Shown one piece after another: positions 21,868 through 30,285 of a stretch of DNA of 64,000 nucleotides. Positions within the stretch are counted from its first letter, which is position 1. Each line of letters starts with the position of its first letter. A program made the position numbers and the translations under genes. The DNA is from Streptomyces uncialis (GTDB taxonomy: Bacteria > Actinomycetota > Actinomycetes > Streptomycetales > Streptomycetaceae). The stretch lies in the NCBI RefSeq assembly GCF_001905345.1, contig NZ_LFBV01000005.1:434001-498000 (forward strand). The letters are read 5' to 3'. Below the pieces are notes generated by a model. The model was not told the DNA's origin and ran no database searches. It saw nothing but the letters and a program-made list of their open reading frames with translations.

Positions 21868-23205
21868 ATGTCCGACGAGTTGGAGTCCCTGGCGGCCGAC
21901 GCGTACGTCTATGGGTTCCCGCTGGTCAGCGGTCTGTCGATGATGGACCGCTTCGTCCGGGTGGGAATGGGCGTGCTGCCGCCGACCCCGTTCAACCGGT
22001 TCGCTCACGCCACCCGGCTCGCCGCTCCCGACACACGGTTCGTCTCCGTCAACAACGACACCGTGTACTCGATCGCCCAGCTGGACCTGTCCGGCGGCCC
22101 GCTGCTGCTGCACACCCCGGACACCGGCGGCGCGTACCACGTCCTCCAGTTCGTGGACGCGTGGAGCGCCAACTTCGCGTATCTGGGCAGCCGGGCGACC
22201 GGTACCGGCGAGGGCTCGTGGGCGATCGTCCCGCCGGGCTGGTCCGGCACCGAACCGGCCGGGGTGCGCGGGGTGATCGACGCGCCGACCGCGGTGGTGA
22301 CGATCGTCGGCCGCAACGCGTGCGCGGGCCCCGCGGATCTGCCCCGGGTCCGCGCCCTCCAGCAGGAACTGACGCTGACCCCGCTGGGCGAGCCTCATCC
22401 CACCGGGCTGCCCACCCCCGATCCGGCGGTGCCCGGGGCGCTGCGGTTCTTCGAGCGGATGCGGGTGTGGTCGGCCGACTTCCCGCCCGCCGCGCCGGAC
22501 CAGGCGTACCAGGAGCGGTTCCAGCCGCTGGGGCTGCTGGAGGAGGGCCCGTCGCCGTACGCGTCCGCCGGTCCGGAGCTCGCGGACGCGCTGGAGGCGG
22601 GGCTGGCGGAGGGCGCGCGGCGGGTCGAGGAGGCGAACACGGCCCCCGCAGCGGACGGCGGGGAGCCGGGTGCCTGGGTGTCGGACCCGCATCTGTTCGA
22701 CCACAACCTCGACCACTTCGGTGTGGGCACCCTGGACGAGGCACGCTGGAAGGCCGCCGACCGTACCGCTTCGTACCTCCGGCGGGCGGTCGCGGCGCGT
22801 GCCGGGCTCTGGGGCAACCACGGGTACGAGGCGGTGTACGCGTACACGTTCCGCGACGCGGACGGTGAACCGCTCACCGGCGACCGCCGGTACACCCTGA
22901 CGTTCGACTCCCCGCCGCCGGTGGCCGCGTTCTGGTCGGTGACCATGTACGACGTCCCCGAGTACCACCTGGTGGCCAACCCCGTGGACCGCTACTCGAT
23001 CGGCGACCGCACCCCGGGGCTGGTGCGCGGCACCGACGGCTCGCTCACGATCCGCATCCAGCACGACCCGCCGCCGGACGAGGCCAACTGGCTCCCCGCC
23101 CCCGAGGGCGCGTTCCGCCCCATGATCCGGCTGTACCTGCCGCGGGAACCGGTCCTCGACGGCTCGTACACGCTCCCGCGGATCGAACGGGTCCGTACGG
23201 GGTGA
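21868..23205 (+). CDS. DUF1254/DUF1214 domain protein
   Basis: A 445-residue protein: N-terminal DUF1254 (ADAYVYGFPLVSGLSMMDR, then FVSVNNDTVYSIAQLDLSGG) and C-terminal DUF1214 (YTLTFDSPPPVAAFWSVTMY, ANPVDRYSIGDRTPGL). These proteins are widespread, usually near 450 residues, and without a firmly established reaction. No signal peptide is visible. ATG 21868 has GGAGGG 7 nt upstream. Confidence 0.88.
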   Translation: MSDELESLAADAYVYGFPLVSGLSMMDRFVRVGMGVLPPTPFNRFAHATRLAAPDTRFVSVNNDTVYSIAQLDLSGGPLLLHTPDTGGAYHVLQFVDAWSANFAYLGSRATGTGEGSWAIVPPGWSGTEPAGVRGVIDAPTAVVTIVGRNACAGPADLPRVRALQQELTLTPLGEPHPTGLPTPDPAVPGALRFFERMRVWSADFPPAAPDQAYQERFQPLGLLEEGPSPYASAGPELADALEAGLAEGARRVEEANTAPAADGGEPGAWVSDPHLFDHNLDHFGVGTLDEARWKAADRTASYLRRAVAARAGLWGNHGYEAVYAYTFRDADGEPLTGDRRYTLTFDSPPPVAAFWSVTMYDVPEYHLVANPVDRYSIGDRTPGLVRGTDGSLTIRIQHDPPPDEANWLPAPEGAFRPMIRLYLPREPVLDGSYTLPRIERVRTG

Positions 23206-23285
23206 GCGGGCGGGACGCTGAGCGGGCGGGACGCGTCCGGCTGCGATCTTCGGGGCCCGGTCTTCGGGCCCGGGAACGGGGAGCG

Positions 23286-24650
23286 TCACACGCCCGGTTC
23301 GGCGCTGACGACTCCCGCGGCGATCGCCGCCGTCAGGGCCGTGTGGTCCTTGGCGTTCTGCTCGGCGTAGCGCACGGCGAAGTCGGCGACCGAGCGGTCG
23401 AAGGTGTCGCCGCGGCCCAGATATCCGGCGAGGGCGATACGGTCGCCGGAGCGGGCGTGGGCGCGGGCCAGGGCCGTGCCGCACAGGCCCGCGTAGCGGA
23501 CGAGCCGGTCGGGGCCCAGCGCGGCGAGGTCGGCCGTGGCCTTCATGTCGCGCAGCTGGCGCCAGTAGAAGGCGCGGCCCTGGGGGCCGGTCATCCAGCC
23601 GAGGAAGATGTCGCCGGACGCCTGGAGCAGCCGCTGTCCGGCGACCACGCGGTGCCCCGGGTGGTCGAACGGCCCGGACGGCAGATGCTCCTCCAGGACG
23701 GACGGGCCCGCCTCCTTGATCTGGAGGAACAGCGGGTCGTCGCCGTCCCGGCCGGCGAGCAGCACGATGAAGCAGCGGGTGCCGACGCTGCCGACGCCGA
23801 CGACCTTGCGGGCGGCGTCCACGAAGCGGAACCGGTCCAGCAGCAGCCTTCGTTCCTCGGAGAGCGTCGAGCGGTAGTCGTTGAACATCTTGCGCAGTTC
23901 GGTCATGTCGGGGGCGCCCAGCCGCTCCACCAGCGGCGGATCGTCCCGGATGCGGCGCCGGCCGTCGACGACCTCGGTGAGCTTGCCGAGCGCTTGGAGG
24001 CTGGTGCGGCGGCGGGCCCGCGCGAAGGTGGCCCGCGCCTGGGCCCGGCCGCCGGGACGGATCAGCTCCAGCAGCGCGTCGGTGTCGAGCCGGGTGTACC
24101 AGACGTCCAGTTCGCCGCGCTCGGCGAGACGGCGCATCGTCAGCCGGTAGCGCTTGACGCACTCCCGGGCGGCGGCACGGGCCTGGCCACGGCCCAGGCC
24201 GTTCTCCCGGGCGGCGACGGTGGCGCTGGCGGCGAGCCGTTTGACGTCCCACTCGAAGGGGCCCGGGAAGGTCTCGTCGAAGTCGTTGAGGTCGAAGAGG
24301 AGGGCGCGTTCGGGTGAGGCGAAGAGTCCGAAGTTCAGCAGATGGGCGTCGCCGCAGAGCTGGACGGTGAGCCCGCTGCCGTCCAGGGCGGCGAGATCGG
24401 CCGCCATGACCGCGGCGCCGCCCCGCAGGAACGCGAACGGCGACAGCGCCATCCTGCCGTACCGGATCGGCAGCAAGTGCCGTACCCGGTCGGCGTCCTG
24501 GCGCTCCAGTACGGCGACCGGGTCGGGGCGGCCCGCGGCGGGTATCCACGCGCCGTGGGCGCTGCGCGGTACGAGCTTGCGGGCGCGGCGGCCCTGCTCG
24601 GCACGGGCCGCGGGGGTACGGTCCGCGGGCCTTCCCACGGGCGTGTTCAC
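23286..24650 (-). CDS. DUF2252 family protein
   Basis: About 454 residues from GTG 24650. Signatures are LVPRSAHGAW, ALSPFAFLRGGAAVMAADLA, LCGDAHLLNFGLFASPER (kinase-like HxN loop) and LFDLNDFDETFPGPFEWDVK, all typical of DUF2252, which has a distant protein-kinase/APH-like fold of unknown substrate. The frame stays open to 24767, but the extra 39 residues are Arg/Thr-rich and unlike the family N-terminus, so the shorter start is preferred. Ends with a run of helices (RYAEQNAKDHTAL). Confidence 0.88.
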   Translation of the reverse strand: MNTPVGRPADRTPAARAEQGRRARKLVPRSAHGAWIPAAGRPDPVAVLERQDADRVRHLLPIRYGRMALSPFAFLRGGAAVMAADLAALDGSGLTVQLCGDAHLLNFGLFASPERALLFDLNDFDETFPGPFEWDVKRLAASATVAARENGLGRGQARAAARECVKRYRLTMRRLAERGELDVWYTRLDTDALLELIRPGGRAQARATFARARRRTSLQALGKLTEVVDGRRRIRDDPPLVERLGAPDMTELRKMFNDYRSTLSEERRLLLDRFRFVDAARKVVGVGSVGTRCFIVLLAGRDGDDPLFLQIKEAGPSVLEEHLPSGPFDHPGHRVVAGQRLLQASGDIFLGWMTGPQGRAFYWRQLRDMKATADLAALGPDRLVRYAGLCGTALARAHARSGDRIALAGYLGRGDTFDRSVADFAVRYAEQNAKDHTALTAAIAAGVVSAEPGV

Positions 24651-24854
24651 CCCGCGCCCCGGGCTCCGGCGGACTCCGGTGCGGTCGAGAGGGTCCTCGG
24701 CATGGGCAGCCTCCGGGGTGCGCCGCGTGGTTCCCCCCAGTGAACGGGACCGGCCGACGCGGCGCATCGCCGGTTGCGTCGAACGGGTGAACGCTTCCGG
24801 TGGCGCCCGGGGTTCCTGGAGCGGACCCCGGGCGGCCGTGTGCTGCTCCGCCTC

Positions 24855-25127
24855 TCAGCGGTTGTAGCGCATGAAGGCCCGGACCATATGGCAGGTGATG
24901 TCCGACGGGGGGTGGATGCCCACGCGCTGGGCGGCGGAGCGGATGGTGCGGTTGTGCGCCTGGTTCGGCAGGTAGACGCCGGCGTCGAGCAGCGTGATGG
25001 CCAGGCGCATGGCCTTGAGCCGGCGGTTGTGCGTGACGTACCACTCGCGGGGGCGTCCGGCGGGCAGCGGCTGCTTCTTCGGCGGGGCGATCGGCAGGGT
25101 CTGGTCCATGAGTGCGGCAGCGGGCAC
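24855..25127 (-). CDS. small conserved hypothetical protein
   Basis: A 90-residue basic protein. The GTG at 25125-25127 is favoured because a strong GGAGGAAG lies directly upstream; the alternative ATG at 25109 is 18 nt further on. The core is PREWYVTHNRRLKAMRLAIT, then NRTIRSAAQRVGIHPPSDIT, a compact helical domain reminiscent of small nucleic-acid-binding proteins but not matched to a known family. It sits next to repeat block A, which occupies its upstream region. Confidence 0.75.
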   Translation of the reverse strand: MPAAALMDQTLPIAPPKKQPLPAGRPREWYVTHNRRLKAMRLAITLLDAGVYLPNQAHNRTIRSAAQRVGIHPPSDITCHMVRAFMRYNR

Positions 25128-25203
25128 GGGCTTCCTCCTGTCGTGGCCGGGGGCTCCTCGCGAACCCTCGAACACTGCCCCCATTCTACCGCCCCCCACC
25201 GAC

Positions 25204-25227
25204 AAAAGCCCCTGGCCAGGGGCTTTT
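25204..25227. terminator. 24-bp perfect palindrome upstream of the small orphan gene
   Basis: AAAAGCCCCT-GGCC-AGGGGCTTTT with no loop, ending in T-rich arms on both strands. It can act as a bidirectional terminator that shields the small gene and repeat block A from read-through, or form a cruciform. No other gene lies between it and 25127. Confidence 0.55.
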
Positions 25228-25693
25228 GAGTAAATCGAACAGGCCGCCTTCGCGGGTCGCCTTCGCTTGCGCTTCCGAGGTCCGTCCGGCGGGACGCACT
25301 CCGTTCCTGTGCCGTCGCTCGGGGGGTGCGCAGTTCCCCGCGGGTCGCCTTCGCTTGCGCTTCTGAGGTCTGTCCGGGTGGGCGCACCTGTTTCCTGTGC
25401 CGTCGCTCGGTGGTTTTGCGCAGTTCCCCGCGCCCCTTGGGTCGCGCCCCTTACGGTTCCCGTTCGGGTGCGGATGGCCCTTGGTTGCTCGCGCAGTTCC
25501 CCGCGCCCCTGGATGCTGCCCCGGTCGGTTGTTCGTCGGGTGCGGGCCGGTCCTCGTCTTTGCGCAGTTCCCCGCGCCCCTTTGGGGGCGCCCACCTGGG
25601 ACTGTTCTCAGTCTGCGGGTGGGGTCAGACAGCGGGCTGGCGCCAACCCCGGCCGGGGTTCAAACCCCCCTCCCCGTGCACTCGCCCGGCTAC

Positions 25694-25855
25694 GGGAGGG
25701 GGTGGGCGGGAATCTCTGCCCGCAGACTCCGATGCTCTTCAGCAGGGCAAGAGGGACGTCCGACCGAGCGCGTTGGAGCGAGGACGGAGAATCCCGACCG
25801 GCACCGACCCGAAGAACAAACAGAACGCGCCCCAAAGGGGCGCGGGGAACTGCGC
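25694..25855 (+). repeat. repeat core element, copy A (subtype 1)
   Basis: About 162 bp nearly identical to 44850-45009, 58583-58743 and, inverted, 62537-62700. It starts GGGAGGGGGTGGGCGGGAAT and ends at the first right-hand AGGGGCGCGGGGAACTGCGC. Imperfect terminal inverted repeats (GGTGGGCGGGAATCTC versus the complement of GAGAATCCCGACCGGCACC) give a MITE-like layout. The middle has the stem CCGA-GCGCG-TTGG, shared with copy D. Confidence 0.75.
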
Positions 25856-25920
25856 GAAAACGAGAACCGGCCCGCACCCGAAGAGCGACCGCAAGGGAGC
25901 AGCATCCAGGGGCGCGGGGA

Positions 25921-26094
25921 ACTGCGCACCCGACGAGCGACGGCACAGGAACAAGTGCGCCCAGCCGGGCAGACCTCGGAAGCGCAAGCGAAGGCGACCT
26001 GCGGGGAACTGCGCACCCGACGAGCGACGGCACAGGAACAAGTGCGCCCAGCCGGGCAGACCTCGGAAGCGCGAGCGAAGGCGACCTGCGGGGA
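25921..26094 (+). repeat. 87-bp tandem repeat, two near-identical copies plus a degenerate third
   Basis: Period 87 (anchors at 25920, 26007, 26094). Copies 1 and 2 differ by only one or two bases; a diverged third follows to about 26177. Part of the right arm of repeat block A. Confidence 0.8.
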
Positions 26095-26284
26095 ACTGCG
26101 CACCCACGAACGCCCCGCACAGGGACAGGTGCGCCCAGCACAGGGGACCTCGGAAGCGCAAGCGAAGGCGGGGCGTTGAGTCGGGGGGGAGTTTGGTGCG
26201 TACCTGTCACCACACCGGCCCGGCGGACCGGGAGGCGGGAGGGGCGGGCCCGCCGTGCGACACGACCGGACGACGGAGGACGGT

Positions 26285-26743
26285 ATGGAGCGAGACGGGC
26301 ACGACGACACCGGACAGGAGATCGTCCGGCTGCTGCGCGAGGTGGCGGACGGACTCGGCGCGCTGGCCGCACGGTTCGCCGCGCGCCACGGCACGCACCC
26401 CACCGACATCCGCGCCCTGTCCTGTCTGCTCGACGCCCGCGACACGGGCGCCCCGCTGACCGCCGGACGGCTCGGCGCCCGGCTCGGGCTGAACTCGGCC
26501 GGGACGACCGCGCTGGTCGACCGGCTGGAGCGGCTCGGACATGTCCGCCGGGTCCCCGACGCGCACGACCGCCGCCGGGTCCTGGTCGTCCTGGAGGAGA
26601 CCTCCGTGCCGTTCGGCAGATCCGTCCACGAGCCGCTGGCCGAGCGGTCCGCGATACTGCTGAAGGGGTACGACGAGCACCAGCTCGCCGCGCTCCGCGA
26701 GTTCCTGGAGGACGTCCGCGCGGCCGTGCGGCAGCGCACCTGA
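26285..26743 (+). CDS. MarR family transcriptional regulator
   Basis: A 152-residue winged-HTH protein: the core LTAGRLGARLGLNSAGTTAL, VDRLERLGHVRRVPDAHDRR is the MarR recognition helix and wing (about residues 60-98). ATG 26285 is chosen for its GGAGG site; an in-frame GTG at 26255 would add ten residues. MarR proteins are usually repressors released by small ligands. The regulated gene is not apparent: glnII downstream has its own GlnR-like box. Confidence 0.9.
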   Translation: MERDGHDDTGQEIVRLLREVADGLGALAARFAARHGTHPTDIRALSCLLDARDTGAPLTAGRLGARLGLNSAGTTALVDRLERLGHVRRVPDAHDRRRVLVVLEETSVPFGRSVHEPLAERSAILLKGYDEHQLAALREFLEDVRAAVRQRT

Positions 26744-26765
26744 CCCCCGCGCGGGTGAGCGACGG

Positions 26766-26803
26766 GTAACACGGGGTTCATCGACGGGCAATCACCGGGA
26801 AAC
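26766..26803 (+). promoter_or_regulatory. GlnR-like box upstream of glnII
   Basis: Half-sites in exact 11-nt phase: GTAAC (26766-26770), TTCAT (26777-26781), GCAAT (26788-26792), GAAAC (26799-26803). The outer two match the GlnR consensus fully and the inner two poorly, so binding may be weaker than at glnA. A TTGACA at 26810-26815 follows. Confidence 0.65.
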
Positions 26804-26872
26804 CGTGCCTTGACACTGTCGTAGCAGCACCACCGCACCGCCGGTGCGCAGACGCCCCTAAGGATGTGTCCC

Positions 26873-27913
26873 GTGACGTTCAAGGCTGAGTACATCTGGA
26901 TCGACGGTACCGAGCCGACCGCGAAGCTCCGCTCGAAGACGAAGATCCTGCCCGGCGCCGCCGCGGGTCTCGCGGAGCTGCCGCTGTGGGGGTTCGACGG
27001 GTCCAGCACCAACCAGGCCGAGGGGCACGCGTCGGACCGGGTCCTGCGGCCGGTCTTCGTCTGCCCGGACCCGATCCGCGGCGGGGACGACATCCTGGTG
27101 CTGTGCGAGGTGCTGAACACGGACATGACCCCGCACTCGTCCAACACGCGCGCGCTGCTCGCCGAGGTCGAGGAGCGTTTCGCCGGTCAGGAGCCGGTCT
27201 TCGGCATCGAGCAGGAGTACACGTTCTTCGCCGGTGAGCGTCCGCTCGGCTTCCCCGTCGGCGGGTTCCCCGCGCCGCAGGGCGGCTACTACTGCGGCGT
27301 CGGCGCCGACGAGATCCACGGCCGTCCCGTCGTCGAGGCGCATCTGGAGAACTGCCTCACGGCGGGCCTCGGGATCTCCGGCATCAACGCCGAGGTCATG
27401 CCCGGTCAGTGGGAGTTCCAGGTCGGCCCGCTGGCCCCGCTGGAGGTGTCCGACCAGCTGTGGGTGGCCCGCTGGCTGCTGTACCGCACGGCCGAGGACC
27501 ACGAGGTGTCGGCGACCCTGGACCCGAAGCCGGTGAAGGGCGACTGGAACGGCGCGGGCGCGCACACCAACTTCTCCACCCGTGCCATGCGCGGGGGCGC
27601 GGGCGCGTACGACGCGATCATCACGGCCTGCGAGTCGCTGGGCGAGGGTTCCAAGCCGATGGACCATGTCAAGAACTACGGCGCGGGCATCGACGACCGG
27701 CTGACCGGACTGCACGAGACGGCCCCCTGGAACGAGTACTCCTACGGGGTCTCGGACCGCGGCGCCTCGGTCCGTATCCCGTGGCAGGTCGAGAAGGACG
27801 GCGAGGGCTACATCGAGGACCGCCGCCCGAACGCCAACGTCGACCCGTACGTGGTGACACGGCTGATGGTGGACACCTGCTGTGCCGCGCTGGAGAAGGC
27901 CGGCCAGGTCTGA
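26873..27913 (+). CDS. glnII: glutamine synthetase type II (GlnII)
   Basis: A 346-residue eukaryotic-type GS, which makes glutamine from glutamate, ammonia and ATP but is not adenylylated by GlnE. Signatures: YIWIDGTEPTAKLRSKTKIL, LPLWGFDGSSTNQAEG, GIEQEYTFF, PAPQGGYYCGVGADE, GINAEVMPGQWEFQVGP and NGAGAHTNFST. GTG 26873 is preferred (AAGGA about 9 nt upstream, N-terminus MTFKAEYIW as in the family); the in-frame ATG at 26864 would leave no room for a ribosome site. Preceded by a GlnR-like box. Confidence 0.97.
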   Translation: MTFKAEYIWIDGTEPTAKLRSKTKILPGAAAGLAELPLWGFDGSSTNQAEGHASDRVLRPVFVCPDPIRGGDDILVLCEVLNTDMTPHSSNTRALLAEVEERFAGQEPVFGIEQEYTFFAGERPLGFPVGGFPAPQGGYYCGVGADEIHGRPVVEAHLENCLTAGLGISGINAEVMPGQWEFQVGPLAPLEVSDQLWVARWLLYRTAEDHEVSATLDPKPVKGDWNGAGAHTNFSTRAMRGGAGAYDAIITACESLGEGSKPMDHVKNYGAGIDDRLTGLHETAPWNEYSYGVSDRGASVRIPWQVEKDGEGYIEDRRPNANVDPYVVTRLMVDTCCAALEKAGQV

Positions 27914-27928
27914 GCCCCGGCCGCGGAG

Positions 27929-27968
27929 CCCGTGGGGCATCCACCTCGACCGGTGGGTGGCCCACGGG
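27929..27968 (+). terminator. terminator after glnII
   Basis: Inverted repeat with arms of about 17 nt (27929-27945 / 27952-27968) and two mismatches, 15 nt after the glnII stop. Confidence 0.6.
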
Positions 27969-28096
27969 CGCCGCCGCGTTGTCAGTGGCGCGTGCGAGGG
28001 TGGAACCCGGGTCGGGCGCTGCCCCGGCCCGGCCGTGCGGACGGTGCGCGGCGGACGATCCAGGGTCCGGGCGGCCGGGCGCGGCAGGGGGAGACG

Positions 28097-29110
28097 ATGG
28101 GGAACGGAAGCTGGACCGGGGCCAGGCAACGGCCGGACGGGACGTTCGAGGACGGCGGCGCGGCGGGACTGCCCGTCAAGGTCGAGTCGGAGGACGGTTC
28201 GGTGACTCTGGCGCCGTCGCCCGGGCAGCTGCGCGAGCTGGTCGGGCGGATCGGTGGGCAGGACGACCACTTCCTGGTCGTCCAGCGGGTGCCCGACCTC
28301 CCCGATGTGTTCGTCCAGGTGTGGCACGTCACCGGCCGGGAGTACCGCCTGGAGCACCGCGAGAGCCGTTCCCGTTTCTTCGGTACGGTCATCGCCCCGC
28401 AGGGCGTTGAGCAGGTGGCGGAGGCGGTCCTCGGCTGGGCGCGCGGTGACGAGGACTGGGGCCGGGACCTGCGCTGGAAACCGGTGGACGTGGACCCGCC
28501 CGAGGAGGTGCCCCCGCTCCCCGACGAGCTGCGCGAGCCGGTCGAGGAGCGGATACGCGAGCTCCTGCGCTGCGGCTATCTCGACCGGGAGGGTCTGGCG
28601 GAGGCCGCCGAGGAGTGGCTGGTGGGTTCCGAGGAGGCGGAGCGGGCGGGTCCGGCGCAGGACGACCGCCCGGTCTCCCCCGAGCAGGCCCGTGTCCTGG
28701 TGGACGGGCTGTGGCTGGAGCGGGTCGCGGAATCGGCGCGCTGGACGGGGACCACCGATCCGGAGCGGCTGACCCGCGCGTTCGCGGCGCTGGAGGGCGC
28801 GGGGATCACCGCCCGGGAGGACTTCACGTGCTGCCGCGGCTGCGGACTGGCCGAGATCGGGGCCGAAGCGGCGGACGGCGCGCGGGGGTTCGTCTTCTTC
28901 CATGAGCAGCAGACGGAGGCCGCCGCGGCGGGCGGCGGGCTGTTCCTGCTGTACGGCGGGTTCGACGGCAGCGCGGCGACGGCGGCCGCGGTGGGCCATG
29001 AGGTGGTCGCCGCGCTGTCGGCCGCCGGGCTGTCCACCCAGTGGGACGGGTCTGCGGGGACCGCCCTTGTGGTCAGCCCCCTGGATTGGCGTAAACGCCT
29101 GGTGGGTTGA
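28097..29110 (+). CDS. DUF6891 family protein
   Basis: A 337-residue protein; ATG 28097 follows GGGGGAG. The N-terminal part (FLVVQRVPDLPDVFVQVWHV, RFFGTVIAPQGVEQVAEAVL) and the C-terminal part with CCRGCGLAEIGAEAADGARG and FVFFHEQQTEAA match a bacterial family annotated DUF6891, function unknown. The CCxxC motif could bind a metal. It occupies the position between glnII and glnRII seen in other streptomycetes, without evidence that it belongs to nitrogen control. Confidence 0.8.
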   Translation: MGNGSWTGARQRPDGTFEDGGAAGLPVKVESEDGSVTLAPSPGQLRELVGRIGGQDDHFLVVQRVPDLPDVFVQVWHVTGREYRLEHRESRSRFFGTVIAPQGVEQVAEAVLGWARGDEDWGRDLRWKPVDVDPPEEVPPLPDELREPVEERIRELLRCGYLDREGLAEAAEEWLVGSEEAERAGPAQDDRPVSPEQARVLVDGLWLERVAESARWTGTTDPERLTRAFAALEGAGITAREDFTCCRGCGLAEIGAEAADGARGFVFFHEQQTEAAAAGGGLFLLYGGFDGSAATAAAVGHEVVAALSAAGLSTQWDGSAGTALVVSPLDWRKRLVG

Positions 29111-29199
29111 GGGTTGGGAGCGACAAAATCGCGCCAAGGAGGCGTCCGACCCGTGAGAGGAGACTCCTGCCGGACCCATGGGTCTGGTTCAATGGCGGC

Positions 29200-29328
29200 A
29201 TGGCCAGCTACCGGAACGCGACGACGGGACAACCCGACGTGTACACCCTGGAGCCCTTCTGGCCGTCCCGACAGCACCACGACTTCGATCGGGTGTGTCG
29301 CCGCGCACGGAACGCGCGGGCCCTCTAA
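29200..29328 (+). CDS. small hypothetical protein (42 aa)
   Basis: ATG 29200 to TAA, sequence rich in aromatic and charged residues (YTLEPFWPSRQHHDFDRVCR). It lies where a small conserved gene is found between DUF6891 and glnRII in related genomes, but there is no clear ribosome site and the peptide has no recognised domain. Treated as likely but unproven. Confidence 0.35.
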   Translation: MASYRNATTGQPDVYTLEPFWPSRQHHDFDRVCRRARNARAL

Positions 29329-29445
29329 AGCCGTTCACCCGGCCTTCGGCCAGCGCGCACGACGTACGTCCTCGACGACCTGAGCCACGCGCTCACCGTC
29401 CTCGAACTCCCACGACGACATCTCGCGCGAAAGAGCTGACCCCTC

Positions 29446-30153
29446 ATGGCGAACACCCGTTCCTTCCCGGCGAACCCCTCGTCCCCCTCCTATCCGGGCG
29501 GCCCCTATCCGGCCGCCACCGCGTACTCCTCCGGCGCCCCCGGCCCGTCCGCCGCGGCCACGGCCCCCGCGTCCTACGGCAAGCCCCTCGGCGGCCCCGC
29601 CCCCCGGCCCGGGACCGCCGGGCCGGCCGCGCGGCGCGGGCTGCGCGCCGTGGACCGGGACGAGGTCGTCGATGTGACGGACTTCCTCCCGCCGGGCGCC
29701 ACCTGGCTGCCCGCGCCCCAGCACGCCCTGCCCACCCTGCCCGGCCAGCCGCCGATGATCGGGTACCTCGTCCTGGTGCCCGCCGATCAGCAGCGGCTGC
29801 TGCCCGTCCCGTCCGTGGAGGACGACGAGGACGGCCCGGCCCGCTCCGGTCCGCTCGACGGGGACACCCTCGTCCAGGTGGACGCGGTACGGCGGACCGC
29901 CCGGGTGCGGGGCCGTGATCTCGACCTGACGTACCTGGAGTTCGAGCTGCTGGCGCATCTCGTGGCGCATCCGCACCGGGTGCACACCCGCGACCAGCTC
30001 GTCACCACGGTGTGGGGCTACGGGCATGTCGGTGACGGGCGCACCGTGGACGTCCATATCGCCCGGCTGCGGCGCAAGCTCGGCACGGAGCACCGTCAGG
30101 CGATCCAGACGGTCCGCCGGGTCGGCTACAAGTACGCGCCCCCGACCGGCTGA
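29446..30153 (+). CDS. glnRII: OmpR-type winged-helix regulator GlnRII
   Basis: A 235-residue protein: a long Pro/Ala/Gly-rich N-terminus (about 60 residues), a central segment (RDEVVDVTDFLPPGATWLPA), then a C-terminal OmpR-type winged helix (LDLTYLEFELLAHLVAHPHR, TVDVHIARLRRKLG, VRRVGYKYAPP). No receiver-domain phosphorylation site is visible. Its place just after glnII and the DNA-binding domain match S. coelicolor GlnRII, a second regulator of glnA and glnII; the name rests on synteny and domain type. Confidence 0.75.
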   Translation: MANTRSFPANPSSPSYPGGPYPAATAYSSGAPGPSAAATAPASYGKPLGGPAPRPGTAGPAARRGLRAVDRDEVVDVTDFLPPGATWLPAPQHALPTLPGQPPMIGYLVLVPADQQRLLPVPSVEDDEDGPARSGPLDGDTLVQVDAVRRTARVRGRDLDLTYLEFELLAHLVAHPHRVHTRDQLVTTVWGYGHVGDGRTVDVHIARLRRKLGTEHRQAIQTVRRVGYKYAPPTG

Positions 30154-30285
30154 TCCCCAACCGCCCGTATACGCCCGCGCGTTCGGGGTCCCTCGCCCGG
30201 CCGCGGGCGTCCGCCACCAGCTGAATCGTTTCTCCCTGCGCGGAACGCCATTCCGTTCCGGAACCGGTCCTTGCACAGTCGACCC

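Larger units (their letters stand above)
25250..26177. repeat. repeat block A: inverted array of GCGCAGTTCCCCGCG units around a core element
   Basis: The left part carries copies of GCGCAGTTCCCCGCGCCCCT and of a CCTTCGCTTGCGCTTC...GGTCTGTCCGG unit; the right part carries the same motifs inverted (AGGGGCGCGGGGAACTGCGC; CAGACCTCGGAAGCGCAAGC). The switch in orientation falls on the core at 25694-25855. At least eight GCGCAGTTCC motifs are present. The long open frames through this block in several frames are artefacts of repeat composition. It fills the gap between the divergent small gene (minus) and MarR (plus). Confidence 0.85.

Noticed and set aside
21160..25044. A 1294-codon minus-strand open frame
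   Set aside because: Antisense or out of frame to DUF7144, DUF1254 and DUF2252 genes; pure GC-skew artefact.
25655..25668. GGGGTTCAAACCCC resembling a tRNA T-arm
   Set aside because: No acceptor stem, anticodon arm or CCA context around it; part of the repeat block.
25250..26177. Possible CRISPR array
   Set aside because: Repeat units differ in length and orientation, spacers are not unique, and no cas genes are nearby.
25267..26769. Several 250-500 codon ORFs through repeat block A, with repeated RRATAQEQVRPAGQTSEAQA-like peptides
   Set aside because: They occur in multiple frames and mirror the DNA repeat; equivalent frames appear in the other blocks. Non-coding repeat is the simpler reading.
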